Shown piece by piece: positions 35,389 to 49,754 of a DNA stretch of 64,000 nucleotides. The stretch spans positions 311,527-375,526 of the forward strand of contig OENT01000009.1 in the NCBI GenBank assembly GCA_900239685.1, in the 5' to 3' direction. Source of the DNA: Rotaria macrura. Taxonomy: Eukaryota; Rotifera; Eurotatoria; Philodinida; Philodinidae. Each line of letters starts with the position of its first letter. The stretch's first letter is position 1. The position numbers and the translations under genes were made by a program. The notes under the pieces were generated by a model. The model was not told where the DNA came from. It saw nothing but the letters and a program-made list of their open reading frames with translations, and did not search any database.

Positions 35389-37431
35389 TATTATTTTCTT
35401 TTGCTTTGAGTTTGTAAATTATGCTGAGCTATGTTTAAATGCAATTAGAGACAAAACATTGTTTCAAGTTTTATTGACTATTATGTTGTTTTTTTTTAAT
35501 AATTTAAGTAAAATAATCCTATTGATATTTAAGCCCAGTATTGAATTTTATCTGTCTCTAAAATAGCTATATCATTGTTGGATCTTCTCCAGATTTGTTG
35601 TTATCTATTTTCATTAACAAAATCATCGATTCCGTTGAAAACTGGTGACATGTTAGCGTCTAATTTTCTATTGCTTCTAGGATATGACATCTATAAGGTG
35701 TGTGTTGAACATCGACATTCATGATATAGCCATTAATGTATGTTCTCTTCTACGTATCTTACAGAATATGTTTGCTTGCATGAAAGGATAATTATTGAAA
35801 TCTATTTTTGATACCTACTAATGAGATTTTCATGGCTCTATGCCCTATCTGATTGAACATGAACATCAATAAGTGTCCACCTAAATTAAATGTAGATTCA
35901 AAAAACTAAATCTGATGCTTATCTTATAATACATTTAAATCTATGCATTTTGATTATTAAATCTGCCGCAGAACATACATAATAACAGTCTGCATTGAAA
36001 CACATGTTTTTTGTGGAAGTGAATATTTAACAATGAAATCAGTTTTTTCTACAATAGTAAGATTTTGTATTAAATTTAATATTTACAGTATGTTTAGTTC
36101 TATGGATCGTTACATAGACAAGGATTAAAATACAATGCATATGTGCTTGGTGTTTCATTTGATGTTTAACGAACTAAACGAGTAATAAAAGTTGACACTC
36201 GAATAGTAGAAGTAGTGTTCGATCGGTTAAGATGGTATAAAATCAAGAATCACTTTGTTTTATTACATGAAATGTGAATTTTAATATTGTCCCATATGAT
36301 ATGTGATTTCGTATACAAAACTATCCAAACGTATACTTTTTTATTTGAGCAAGCTCAGTGGTCAACCATAGCATATATTACATTTCAGAATGTCGAACTT
36401 CTTTGTTTCTAATTATGAAAATAATTTCACATTATAACTAAAATGATTACTAATCATATCAATGTGAATTGCGAGAGAGTATTACATGATACAATGTCTT
36501 AATCATGTACAATATGGTATCGATGATTTCGAGAACAACTACTCCTCATATGTCAGACATTAATATCGACGAGTGTCTATGTATCTACGACGTGAAAACA
36601 TTTCGATACGCAGCTGTGATTGATTATTTTTTCAAGCATCATGATAATTACCGAGATTTGTAGAGTTGTCAATTGTTATTATTATTTTAGAAAGCATATA
36701 GTATGTCACAGTATGAATAGAACGATAAAAAGAATACATTAACATATAATCAAAATTTTGAATTTCAGCTACTATTTAATCTTATTAGTAAGATTAGAAA
36801 AATTTATCGATATCGTCTACTATTATCCACACACTCACGAAAGATAAATATCGTACCCATAGTAGTTCAATATTTAGATGAATTCAATAGAGAATATTAT
36901 GCCAATGAAAAACAAAGAAATGTGACAAGTGTTGTTCTCTATATTGCCATGCGTTGAGCTAGAAGAGTCAACATAAGATAAAATAATATTTACTTTACAT
37001 ATCCAATTCACTATTTTTCATTATCAGAATTGATTGATGATTAGGATCTCAAAACCCTTGATTCTTTTGTCAGTCATAGAATCTATATCGTACCAAATGC
37101 AAAAATACATACACTCTACTCTCCTCAGATTACAAGATCCACAGTACCCCACCATGCTCTAATTATGATAGGAAAAAAAATATGGATATATATATATATT
37201 ATACTTTGCCTACGTTTACACTCAGATCATTCATTACGCTACAGTTTCGATGAATATTGCCTATTTATGACGTTAGTCCATCTGAGAATTTCTCCTTGAT
37301 AACATTTTAAAATAACCATTGCCAGAAACGAAACAGGATCACGCTCTCTCGTGTATTAAATCATTCATAAAGAAAAGAATTTTTTACCAAAACTATTTAT
37401 ATTTGTTTATTTGTTTATTATTCAATTCACA
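35389..37431. other. Intergenic, no gene seen
   Basis: AT-rich sequence between the LPMO and the first transgelin-like gene. It holds the 3' UTR of the former and the upstream region of the latter. No other gene or repeat was recognised. Confidence 0.4.
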
Positions 37432-39309
37432 ATGCCGACGTATGGAATGGACATTGCTCTTAAAAGAAAGGTAATTTCATGTAAACTGTAAAATATTGAG
37501 ACACAAGTTTCTGTTCGTGATATTTTTTATAGGAAATAATGAGTTAAGGTACATTCAAAAGCAAATCAACTTTCTTCTTCAACTATAGATTACACTCATC
37601 GTTCTAGTTGTTTGTTTCTACCAGATTTAGTTTACACTTGAACATGAATTATAAACATAAAAGTTAATAGATGACATTCTCGAGTGTAATCGGGAATCAA
37701 AGAACAGGATCAATTGTCGTACTTCTAGTACAGATTATTCTTTGTTTTCAATCGATGGAGTAAGGAAATGCCGCATCAAGTACCTCTCATTCTCTCATCT
37801 GTGATATTAAATTTCTCTGAAGAACCTTATCTGGTAAAAGAAACTGATGTCATCGTCATCCTTTGTCGTTTGTAGAACGGCATCTTTAGGTTGTTTACAG
37901 TGGTATCTTCCGAAAGAAAGCTTAACAATAGCGCGCTTCTTAGTTATTGTTGATGTTTTTCTTTCTTGGTGTAGGTACACCATCTCTTGTATAACTATAA
38001 CGATTTCATCCAAGTGAAAAATTTCACATAATGTATTTGTTGTTTACATTTTCTATTCTAGTAAAGGCCATCTTCTGTATATTTACAGTCGTATACCTTT
38101 AGAAAAACAATCTAATTACACAGTATAATGCCGGAGATATGTTTTTCTCCTCTTTTCTCATTTTGGAAACACCATCGTTTGTTGGTGTAAAACGAAATCT
38201 ATATAAACCCGTAGCTTGTATATTAGTTTTATCAGTAGTTATTCTTCTGTCGAACATAGTTATTACTATACTATCTATCTTATTCGAAATAATATGGCCT
38301 ACATTGGACCTGCATATGGATCATTGGCTGCTAATCAAGCTAAGGTGAAATAGTTGATGCGGTGTTGTATCTACATGTGGAGAGATAAAATTGGTCATTC
38401 TAGGGATCCGTTCATATGTTTTTTCCTTACCTTTTTTTTCATTCAAATACTTCTCTGTGTTTCTATAAATATACATGAACGACGAATCTTCTCTCGTCAT
38501 GTCTAAACTGTACATCATGCCGTTTACATGCTACGATTTGAAGTCTACAACGATGATTTCCTTCACTTCTTTCCAAAAGGAAAATTGACATTCAAAGTTC
38601 TTTAAGATTTAGAATACTAATTTTTAAATTGATGAATGGGCTGACTTTCCCATGTTAATTTTTGTTCGTAATGGGTCCATTACACATACCACAATATAAT
38701 GAATGTTTAGATTGCAGCAAAACGAAATCCGGAACTTGATCGACAAGTTCAAGAATGGATTGAAAGCATCATTGAAGAGAAATTTCCCGACCTTCCATAT
38801 GAAGATGCTATCAAGGATGGTGTTATTTTGTGCAAGTATGTTGTAATATTTCGTCATCGTTTTTTTATTCGGGTAATATACACTAGATTGATGAATAAAC
38901 TTGAACCGAATTCGATTCCAAAATATACGACATCAGGTGGATCATTTAAATTTCGAGAAAATATTTCACTTTTTCGTAAGTAATATACTATATGTTTTTC
39001 TTTGACAATGAAAATTTCTCAACAAGAAAAATCAAAATAGAAAATGCTGCACGTGCCTATGGTCTCGCGGAAGCTGAACTCTTTCAAACTGTTGATCTTT
39101 TTGAGAAACGTAATATTCCACAAGTAACTCAATGTATCTATGCAGTCGGTCGAGAAGTAAGTCATTCGGGTATAATCGATCAGGTATATTGAAACTATTA
39201 GTTTCTCTTTTAGGCTCAAAAACGTAAATTCAATGGTCCAATACTAGGACCAAAAATGTCTGAAGACACTATACGTGAATATACGGAGAAGCAATTGAAT
39301 AAAAATTAA
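37432..39309 (+). CDS. Transgelin/calponin-like actin-binding protein 1, two candidate first exons
   Basis: Common exons 38711-38835, 38887-38975, 39041-39156 and 39214-39309 encode a single calponin-homology domain (PELDRQVQEWIE, FPDLPYEDAIKDGVILC, RAYGLAEAELFQTVDLFE, IPQVTQCIYAVGR) and then KFNGPILGPKMSE. Two ATG exons splice to it in phase 0. One is 37432-37470, encoding MPTYGMDIALKRK, the usual transgelin/Mp20-type start. The other is 38294-38344, encoding MAYIGPAYGSLAANQAK, which matches the first exon of the downstream paralogue. The products would be 154 or 158 residues. The usual C-terminal calponin repeat is absent, so actin bundling by that repeat is not expected. Alternative promoters are inferred from the sequence only. 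Confidence 0.85.
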
Positions 39310-42300
39310 TCAAGTGAAAACATTGATCTAAACGCTATTTATTAAATTAATGCTTAAGGCAATATCTACAATTTATTCAATGACTTCAATATTTCTGGAT
39401 AGACACAGTATATTCGACTATCATATTCATATTTTGATTTAATGTTTATTTTTTACTTTCATGAGTGATTTAATTATTTTATAATAAACATTGATGATAT
39501 AGTTAGGGCTTTTAGAAATAATTGTCTTTTCTTGATATTTACTCGATACAAGTATCCTTGAGTGAATACTTTGATATTCACAGAAATTCAAAATCTTATT
39601 CATAGAATCATCTCTTACATGTATTGCTAATCAAATCGTTCGAAATTACCAATGTATATGTTTAGATGAAAATTAAAAGTTACGTCCTGAAAAAATGAAG
39701 GACAATAATGATTTTCAACATATATTGAAAGTCAACTGGCAACATTACTCTATCATATAGTATTCATCAATAAAACAGTTTTCTAAATAGTTTAATTTTT
39801 ACTTTAGAAAAGATTCTGTGCCAAACTCAAGTATCAACCAACATTTTTGTAATTATGAAAATAAGTTTTATTAAACAAACGCACTGATAACTGATCGACT
39901 ACAAAGTCATCTCCGTGATTTAATAGTGTTCTCTAGAAATAGGTTAAATCGAGAAAATGTCTATCACTCATTTTGTAATGATTTTTTATCGAATTTAATA
40001 GAATATATAATAAGAAATTTCATTTTTATACAATAATTTCGCTGTTAATAATATGTTGATTTATAATGGTGTAGATGAAGAAGCGTTGTCTTTCGGTCAT
40101 TATTGAGTCTCAATAACTAATGAAATGAGAATAAATGATTGAACTTTTGAGTCATCTTTATCAGATCTTCAGCATTCAATATCTTGTATTCTTTGTGATA
40201 GTATTTCAAACTGAATGTGATGCTAGATATCTATGAATTGGTTGTTTACTGATTTCCATAAAATTTGTTGGAGATGAGAAAAATTTTCTTTGAAATCTAT
40301 GATTTTTGCTTCAACTGAGTTGTACCTTTGTGGAAAACGATTACAAATTGGTATAATATAATGAATAAAAGTAGAAACGTTTTTCTTCTTCAACTTCGAT
40401 ATACAAGTTTACTAAATTCTTTAGGAAAGCTTCTAGTTTTTACTTAATCAAAGTAGGCGACTGATTACACAGGCAATTGCTTATGAGACAGAAAAATTAA
40501 TTAATTAAGAAACTGTTGTCCTTATGTATCGGCTCTTGTAATGTGGTGATAGGCATGTATGTAACTCATCTGCATACTTATCATAGAAGATAATACCGAA
40601 TGTCTTATCTCATTTGATTCAGATGGCTTACACCTACGAAGTCATCGATCATAATTTTGACATTCATTGTCTTATTGTGTAGAAGATCTCATATTTTCTC
40701 TGTCTATTTATAAAGTAGTTTAAAATGCTTCGTTTTCTTGTAAATGATATTGTTAGGATTATATTAAAAAGCTAAATAGAAAAGATAGTTTGAAATCAAT
40801 AACGATCAGCATGCCAAGGGTGACTGCGAGGGCAGTTACCATTTACAGCCCTAGTGTTGAATGAAATATTTATTTTATTATTTCATACAGCTTTGATCAT
40901 AGAAAGTACAGCAGCAAAAAGAGAACGCTATTTTATTACTAAAACTACTAAGTGCATGTTTTGTTTTTCGAACAGTATAGCAAGATATGATAACTCTGAA
41001 ATGGTACTTTATGTACGTCGAAAACAACTATCATAATAAGATATGACATTTCTTCTTATCTTCTGTCACAAGAAAATAGATTGATTTACAAATGTTGTTT
41101 ATTAACACATCACAGAAGCGTTACCTATACAGATAGCAACTTTTTTTCTTTATTTCTCTTACATCTACGGATACGATGCTTATCATCTCATCAGTTTTCT
41201 TTATAGTCAATTAAGACAATAGTATTTGCAATGAACTTTTGAGATACAAGTAACTGTCAACATATTTCTATTCCTACCACAGTATTGCACGTATTTGTAG
41301 GTAGGTTATTGATAAACAATAAAATGAATGGATTTCACGTAATATATTGTATGCACATGCAAATAGTCAATTCTAATGGTTTCTTCATTTAAATATGATA
41401 TGATCTAATAAACTAATCATCCTACTGTGGTAATCATGTACATAATCTTTAGCAACGTCAGAACTTCTTTGAACCGATCCTGATTTTACATTTAGAAGAA
41501 TATCACGACTCATTCTACCATTGAATAGTTTTATGATTAAATGAGTTCGTTGAATTCTCAAATATTTATTCATACTGTGGTATCTATGAACAATGGACCA
41601 TTATATGTTTGATAATTATGAGTGAAAGAATGCAACATTAATTGATTCTACATATGCTCAGAAATAATTAAAAGATGTTGTTCGATTAGTCATTCAGTTG
41701 ACTTGTTCACCAGCTGGTTAATATATCATTTCTAACGATATTTATTCGAGAAGAATTAAGATCCACACGGAGCTTGTTATAACAGATAAAACGGTTACGA
41801 TGTGCAAAGCAATAGAATTACAGTCTTCATATTCTAACATGTACTAGATGCAAGAGGATATTGTTAGAAATACAAAAACAACAACAACAAGAGCCAAGAA
41901 AACAGCATTCCATGTAACAGCACTATTCGAATGTTTCTCACAAAAGAAAACAGATGTCCTCTAAAAACCATAAAGCAAAGAACAGTTGCCATCACTGTTT
42001 ATCCATAGAATATTCCATGCTTGTGATGATGGTAACCGATGATAATGACAATCGATGACATAACATGTAATACGAGCGAGAAAAAGATGTTATTTTCTCC
42101 AGTGAAATATCTTGTTTTCTTTTTTACCTCTCTAATATTGCCTTTCATCTAATGTCATAGATCAATAAAATATTATTCATCGCTTGACTTTTTATTTCAA
42201 TATATGTATTGTTTATTTGAATTTTGACACTAATCATCAAGCTATTTTTTACAATATGACACATTTAGATATAGTTGATCAAGCACAATGAAATCAGTGC

Positions 42301-43336
42301 CGTTGACTTTCCAATCGAGCAGATCTTTGGTTTATATCAAAATATTGTTGCACATATCAACAACAGTCAAACTTCGCGTGATTCATTGAAACATTTCTTG
42401 CAATTATCCCATCATGGTTTATACCCCCTTTTATCCCGTTGCCATTGACACAATATTAATTTCGCATTCTCTCTAACTAGAATGAAATATAACTCATAGA
42501 GACATAAAGAAAGAAATAAAAGACTTTATATAAATTAGAGTAACTGTAAATAATAAAAACTATCTGGATTTATCACGGACAATCCTATGGCAATGCTAAT
42601 AATTGTATGGCGGTCGATGGGGAAGAAAACGAATATAGAGAAATGTAATATTTCATCAATACATATGAAGCTGATTGTTAGTATTAGATTGGTGTTTTGT
42701 TCCCATTTTATCAATCGATCAAGTAGCATTGCTTATCAGGGCATACAAATGATGCTGATTTGATTTCTTGAATATATTTCTATTCGATTGTTTTCTAACA
42801 TGTCTTTCCAAATCTAAATAAGGCATCCATCCGCTATGCTTCATCTCAGATCATCTGGTTTTGATATATTCATGCATTTTTCCTTCAACACAATCAAAAA
42901 CAAGCTTCAACGATTTGTAGAATATTTTCTGGAATTTTAAGCATGTGAAAAAGAAAGTTGTCTTCCATCGCGTCTATTGAATTTATTTTATTGATTGTGT
43001 ATTCATTTTCATCTCTCTTTTCAAAATCTCGTGTACGTTTATCCTTCAACCTACTACTTTTTTTTCATATGACCTCATTTGTCATTTTCCAAATATAGAA
43101 ACATAGAGTTTAACAAAGAGGGCACTGTCATATTTCCTATCAACAAGCAGTATCGTTCTTGTCGTTTTTTTTCTGTTTCTTTTTTTCTTCTCTCTTCTTT
43201 TTCTTCTTTTGTACGCCCATTTAGGATATATCTTTCGTGGTAATATCCACATAATTATTTCTCAGTACTCTTTAGTATTATTTTCTTGCTCTAACACTCT
43301 AGTATCTGCTTGGTGTGCAATTGCGGTTACAGTAAA
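39310..43336. other. Spacer between the two transgelin-like genes, no gene seen
   Basis: Four kb of AT-rich DNA. Only short spurious frames are present (for example about 40854-41036 and 42535-42729), none with family features. A pyrimidine-rich tract at about 43150-43215 precedes the second gene. Confidence 0.4.
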
Positions 43337-44604
43337 ATGGCTAATTACGGACCTTCATATGGATCTCTAGCTGAAAATCAAGCAAAGGTGAGAAAAAAAA
43401 TATTGTTATATTCTTATTGTCAAATATGTGTCTTTAAAATATGTAAAATTTATACTATTGCCAATCAATGGCAACAGGTGATCAATAGAACATTTGCATC
43501 AGAAAGCGTTCAAATGCATGCACATTTTCTTTTGACTCATATTACTATATGATTATGTACATGCATACGAATTGATTCTGAACTGATAATCAAATTGGTG
43601 CGAACTATTCCATTTTGCTCGAGAGAAAAACATAAACAAATAGCAGTAACATTCTTTGATCGGTGACGATCGAAATATGCCATTAGTAGTAGCAACAAAT
43701 CAAACGCATATGATTGAAGAATGCATGCATCATGTTTTCTTTAAGTAGGGTACCATGAACTAGAAAATCTCTTGAGATATGTACAAACCATTCCCATATC
43801 GATCGTAATCAATGGTTTGTTCCTTTCTTTCTTTCTTTCTTCCGTTTTGTTTGCTAGCTTTCTTTCACTTAGCAATGATGTTTACATAACCGAATTGTTT
43901 AGATTGCAGGAAAGCGTAGTGCAGATTTGGATCGAGAAGCTCAACAATGGATTGAAGCTGTCATCGGAGAGAAATTTCCAAACCTTCCGTATGAAGATGC
44001 ACTTAAGGATGGTGTCCTTTTATGCAAGTAGGAATCGTGTTGTTTTATCTCTATGAATCTAACTTATCGAATATTTCTCGTTTTTCTTCTTCTAAATTAA
44101 AATAATCCTAGATTAATAAATAAACTTCAACCGGGTTCTGTTCCAAAAATTTGTACGTCTGGTGGAGGTTTTAAATTACGCGAAAACGTATCTTCATTTC
44201 GTAAGTTTTCACTGTTCACTAAATAGTAGCTATTTATTATATGGTTCAATAGAGAATGCTGCTCGTGCCTATGGTCTACCTGATGCTGAACTTTTTCAAA
44301 CGGTAGATCTTTTCGAAAAACGTAATATTCCTCAAGTTACACAATGCATTCATTCGTTAGGTCGACATGTAAGTAATACAATCAATAATGCTATTAGATT
44401 GTACTTTGTTTCTTTTATTTCTAGGCACAAAAGAAGAAATTCAATGGACCATCACTTGGACCTAAAATGTCCGATAGTAATCAACGTGAGTTTAGCGAAG
44501 AACAATTACGTGCTGGTCAGAATATGGTCGGTTTACTCAATGAAGGTATGAGTAAAGGTGCTAATCAATCTGGTCAAAGTTTTGGTTTATCTCGTCATAT
44601 CTAA
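43337..44604 (+). CDS. Transgelin/calponin-like actin-binding protein 2
   Basis: Five exons join in frame: 43337-43387, 43903-44027, 44112-44200, 44253-44368 and 44425-44604 (186 residues). Exon lengths and phases of the first four are identical to those of the upstream paralogue (51, 125, 89, 116 bp), so the two arose by tandem duplication. A calponin-homology domain spans roughly residues 20-135 (DGVLLC, LRENVSSFQNAARAYG, FQTVDLFEKRNIPQ). It is followed by a C-terminal calponin-like repeat (GMSKGANQSGQSFGLSRHI) that copy 1 lacks. Expected role: actin filament binding in muscle or cytoskeleton. The start is the ATG of MANYGPSYGS; an upstream in-frame extension lacks an ATG. Confidence 0.92.
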
Positions 44605-45428
44605 GATAATCAACGTGCATAAAAATGGATAAACAACAGCCTAGAGAATATCTTTCTTTTTTCTTCATTTTTTACTAACACAATCATTAATCCGTACAGT
44701 ATAAACATATACTATCCTGTTTCTTATGTGTTTCTTTTTCTTTTTCTTTTTTGAATAAATTCAGCATTTAAAATGAAAATAAGAGATTTCAATATATCAA
44801 GTTAGTAGCATCTGATGGAAGTGAAATTTCCTCATTAATTTTATCATATATCTCGATCAAACTAGGAATTATGAATTTCTACTGTAGGTTCTTTCACGTG
44901 GGAAATACAACGCACATCTATCTGATTTTCTCATACGCTACTATCCACGTATTGTTTGATTGAATATTAGATATTCATGGCCTGTTCCTATTGATCCCAA
45001 CTAACAGTAATGTGTGTAAGTCAAGGTCTTCAGTATTGATGAATCATTTCTTTACATATCGGTGTAATGACAATTCTTTGAATACGAATGTAACAAACAC
45101 TATTTGTAAATAATGATTAGTACATACACCATTTTTCATCATTATGATGCCGGTGTCAAGTACAGGAGAAATCTATCATTTTCAAATGCTTACTCATTCG
45201 TCAACAGGTACCATCACATAAATGATACTCATAATGCAGATATACTCAACTAAGATTCCTTTGATTTTCATACATGATTTCATAATAATGAAAAAAGTAT
45301 AGAAATTTTCGATAATTGGTTAATGTATCATATGAAAATATATTTTATACGAGCAAGTAAACTTCCTTATTTAAATTAAGTGAAAAAACACAATAGAAGA
45401 TTCTATGTATTAGATTGGATTTTATTAT
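44605..45428. other. 3' flank of the transgelin-like gene 2, no gene seen
   Basis: AT-rich. An AATAAA lies near 44754-44759, about 150 bases after the stop, a plausible polyadenylation signal. Nothing else is recognised. Confidence 0.4.
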
Positions 45429-46372
45429 ACAGGGCGTTCAGTTTATTTTAAAACGATTTTTTAGACCCTCTCTTTCAGTAGAGATTCATTCAGATATGGT
45501 GATCTTATTATTCGTATATCTCATTAAGAGTCAAGATTTCGCTGTGATGATCAGTTTCTGCTTAAGTGATTGTCTTATGGGAAAATGTTCCATAGATTCT
45601 AAATGGTCCTTTAGACATGTTTGAGAAATTGTATGGCTGCTACTACCACAAAAAATGAACTCTGACGATTAGATTGGCCTACCATTATCTTTTGGTCTCA
45701 GATATCTACCAGAAAGTTATCTGCCACAGGTCTATCTCTACTGAAAATTCAAAGCATAAATATGAAGAATTCACCGAGTACCGTAGAGATGTTCCTCGAT
45801 CTGGTTCAAGAAAGACTTCTTGCATAGGTAATTTCGCTCCTATCCCTTATATGACCCGAGATTTTTTACGTTGTCTATGAAGTCCAAATGTATCCTCGCC
45901 TTTGGATAATCGTAAAAATCAGTTAACTGCTGTTAGAGAATTATAATCATATAAGGGATAGAAGCGGAACGATCTATGCAAGAAGTCTTTCTTGAACCAG
46001 ATCGAGGAACATCACTACGGTACTCGGTGAATTCTTCATATTTATGCCTTGCATTTTCAGTAGAGATAGACCTGTGGCAGATAACTTTCTGGTAGATATC
46101 TGAGACCAAAATATAATGCTAGGCCAATCTAATCGTCAGAGTTCATTTTTTGTGGTAGTAGCAGCCATACAATTTCTCAAACATGTCTAAAGGACCATTT
46201 AGAATCTATGGAACATTTTCCCATAAGACAATCACTTAAGCAGAAACTGATCATCACAGCGAAATCTTGACTCTTAATGAGATATACGAATAATAAGATC
46301 ACCATATCTGAATGAATCTCTACTGAAAGAGAGGGTCTAAAAAATCGTTTTAAAATAAACTGAACGCCCTGT
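45429..46372. mobile_element. 944-bp foldback (palindromic) element
   Basis: Arms at 45429-45856 and 45946-46372 are reverse complements with only scattered differences (for example CCGTAGAGATG versus CCGTAGTGATG). They are separated by a loop of about 90 bases. The ends are ACAGGGCGTTCAG / CTGAACGCCCTGT. Flanking bases are TTAT and GTAC, so no clean target duplication is visible; a TA duplication with one change is possible. ORFs in the arms are incidental. The high arm identity suggests a young element or ongoing arm-to-arm conversion. Confidence 0.8.
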
Positions 46373-49300
46373 GTACTCTTTCGACTGCTTTCTAGTAGTA
46401 TTGGTAATATAAATTATTGATTCAAGCGTTGATATGCACGAAGTCAGTATATAGCCTTGACTAATTATTACTATTTTATCAGCATCATCGATTTCAAAAG
46501 TTTTAATTCGAAAAATGATTGCTATGTGTTGTTATGCAATGTATTAAGTTACACTACATAATTATCATCAAGATGATTGAAACATACGTTTTTCCAAAGA
46601 AAAGAGTGTTCGAAAATCTAAATAAATTGGTTCGTTATAACCAACGGATTAAACATTCTTCATTGTTTTTTAATAAAACATATAACCAAGTGATATAAAA
46701 AAACTTCAACTAATTTTACTCTTCAATTTTTTGACAGGAGGTTTTATTTGATCCAATAATGTTAACTTTGCTCTTGCATAATCCGAATTGATAACATTAG
46801 TCGATATATTGCGTAAACTACAATGTACTAGACATGTATCATACGACTTTTGGTGAAGAACAGATCACTGAAATTAATTCATGACGATGATCAGAGCATA
46901 CGTTTTTCTCAAAGGTTACGAATGTCTGACGTATCCTTCTATTTCAGTTGATATGTTCTATCGTTTTCCAAGGCTATGGCGCATGACTTGAGAGTTACTC
47001 TATCAATAAATGTTCAAATATGTGTAGTTATTAAACTATATGATTGTTGTTTGTTCGAATTCTATCTGTTCATAAGTGAAACTCTTCTTGACTAAATCTA
47101 CCATGTTTGATTGGTATTTTATCGTTTTCAGTATTAAAATTAGTTGATGAATTGGACTAGACGAATCTATCAAATCAAATCATGTTATGACAAAGTCAAC
47201 AATCAAAGAACAAATAAAACCTTCTGGTTATAAATTTTAACAATAAAAATATGTTAATTTTCTACTTTATTTTGTTGTACCAATCTATATTTTTTTTGAA
47301 AAAATCGACAGAAATTACTTTGCTTAAATATAATGAATAAACTTGTGTCGAACTTCGAGCACTCTATTTTAATTAAAATTAAGCATTTGAAAAATACGCG
47401 ATCGACCATTTTGAGAACTCAAATATTGTGTGAGGCTATTTTCATATGTTGTTCATTTTAAGTAAAAAAGAGAATATACATCTATCTGGGTGAGACATGG
47501 CAGTTGACTCTCCCCGATGATTGAGATTATTTTAAAGAAAAAATTGAAAGAGAAAGACTACAAGAAGATAACTTTAATTAGAAGAGCCAACTAGCGTGCT
47601 GCTTTATTTTTAAGGTTTTGATAGATTTATTGAATAATGGGTTTTCCCGTGCTAAATGCGAAAGAAAATTCATGTGAACTTTTATCATGAAAATAGATGT
47701 TTGCCAGTTTTCTAATGAATTATTCGCCGTTTGAACTTGCCGTTGCTTCAATCACGAGAAACTATTCAATATTAAAAGTGAAAATCGAGGAGTACGGTCT
47801 CGATTATTTGAGAATAGCCGACGAAATCCACGTTACTGATCTGAATAGATATGTTCGGTTACTTGTGCGATTCTGTAGAGATAATTATCTTATTCATGGA
47901 CGCGAATATCAAGGAATCACTAACACCATGAAACGCCACACGTTCAACCGCATCTTGTAAAGTAAAAATCAATGCAGGCTCATCTGTTGATGTACTGTCT
48001 ATCAGCCGTTCAGTATCAATCAGAGTTTCTATTCAACTGGTTCACATCGAAAAAATAGTTAAATTTACTGTTTCTTTTCACTAAGAAAAGAACCACCCAC
48101 ACTCAATTGATTTTACTATGTTCAATAATTCTTTAATGCACAAATGATCAAACATGATTTGCATAGTATACGGTAGCTGACGTACAAATATAAGCTTAGT
48201 AATTGATATATTACAATCTGTAATCTCTAAAGCGATCTAAAGTCTAAAAATTGGTTTGTAAAACAAAAACTAATCCATTTGGTCAATAAGAGCATGTGTC
48301 AAACACTATTGCTTGAACTAGTTAGTATTGAATTCGTCAGGATGTATAGTATCAAATGGTGATGAATTAGCACCATTATTTGAGAAAATAGAATCTAAAC
48401 GAAAAACATGCAATCTCATGAAAATGTAGAACATTTTTTTAACTATTTCTTTTTGCATAGTGTCCACGATAAGATTCATCAGTTTCCACAGCAAGAGCAA
48501 ATGCGTCTAATTCCATCCATCGAAATCTATGATTTGAATACAAGAATTTTAAATTAATTTTACTAGTTCGTCTAAATATTTACATTCATAGAAATGAAAA
48601 AATATCACTGTGATAAAACGCAGATCCACAGTAAACTGATAATGCTTAATGCATGCTTCTGTAACATCTACAGAACAATTCGTCTAGTGTACAATCTCTG
48701 CTAAAAAAATGTCAAACTATTTTCAAATAGAACAATTCCTAACTGAAAACCTATGACACGATAAAAACATACAGCGATCAAACTTTTCCAATAACTTAAT
48801 GAAACAGTGACATATCAGAACAAGTTTTATAATCCGATTATCATACGAACATCGGATTGTAACAATACCAAAGTATTTAAGTATTTATTGTTTTCTACAA
48901 AATAATTTGGTAACCAAATAATTAGTTAATATATTTTTAGCCTGTATTCAACAAACTATGGTAAAAAATGAATTAAAATGATTCCATCGTTATGGCGTAT
49001 TGTCTAAGAAATTTCATCTTCAATATGACGTACACCATGATTGAATTAAAGAACGACATTAATATGAAAATCTTAAAATAATTCTTGTTTTAGTCACACG
49101 CATTATCATGCAAACATTATTCATTCTTAATGCTACGATGACATGCTCGACACTGCTTAGTATGTACAATCATTTAGATTCAATCACAATGGTTACCATT
49201 CAGTTTCATTTGTTAGTCCCATTCTATAACTATTCATAGATAAACTAACGCTCAAAGTTTGATTATTAGAAATGAACTCTTGTATGCACCATTAGACTGA

Positions 49301-49754
49301 ATGATTATTGTATTATTTAGTAAATCAATAGACTCTATCAATTGGCATTACTAGAACTTTAAAAGCAATTTTTTCTCATTCGTTATCTTTCCTCGTTACT
49401 AATAATTATACGTTTTAGTTTGAAGAACAACATCATACATGTCTAATATTGGACACAGTTCGACGTTTGTTAATATCAAACCGATGAATAACTAGAGTAT
49501 AAAATACCTTAATACTATTGTATGAATTGTTTTATCATCTTACCATGGTTTACATAAGAACAACAAAACAAAAACACAATTAAATGTTCAAATAGTCAGA
49601 GATTGATCAAGAATTTCGTACGAATATTTGTTCTTGTATATATATGTGCATGTATATATTTAGAAGAACAAGACAAACAAACACTATGATAAATGTTTTA
49701 TAGACAAATTTTAAAACAGAAAAAAAACCGAAGACAAATGAAATGAAAATCTTG
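46373..49754. other. Intergenic, no gene supported
   Basis: AT-rich. An 87-codon ORF at 47697-47960 (+) has reasonable composition but no family features or splice partners. The 3' flank of the T-box gene begins just before 49755. Confidence 0.35.

Noticed and set aside
45415-45880. Two 68-69 codon ORFs at 45415-45880
   Set aside because: Both lie inside the left arm of the foldback element and have no family features.
47697-47960. 87-codon ORF on the + strand
   Set aside because: Plausible composition but no signal peptide, family motif, splice partner or second copy to support it.
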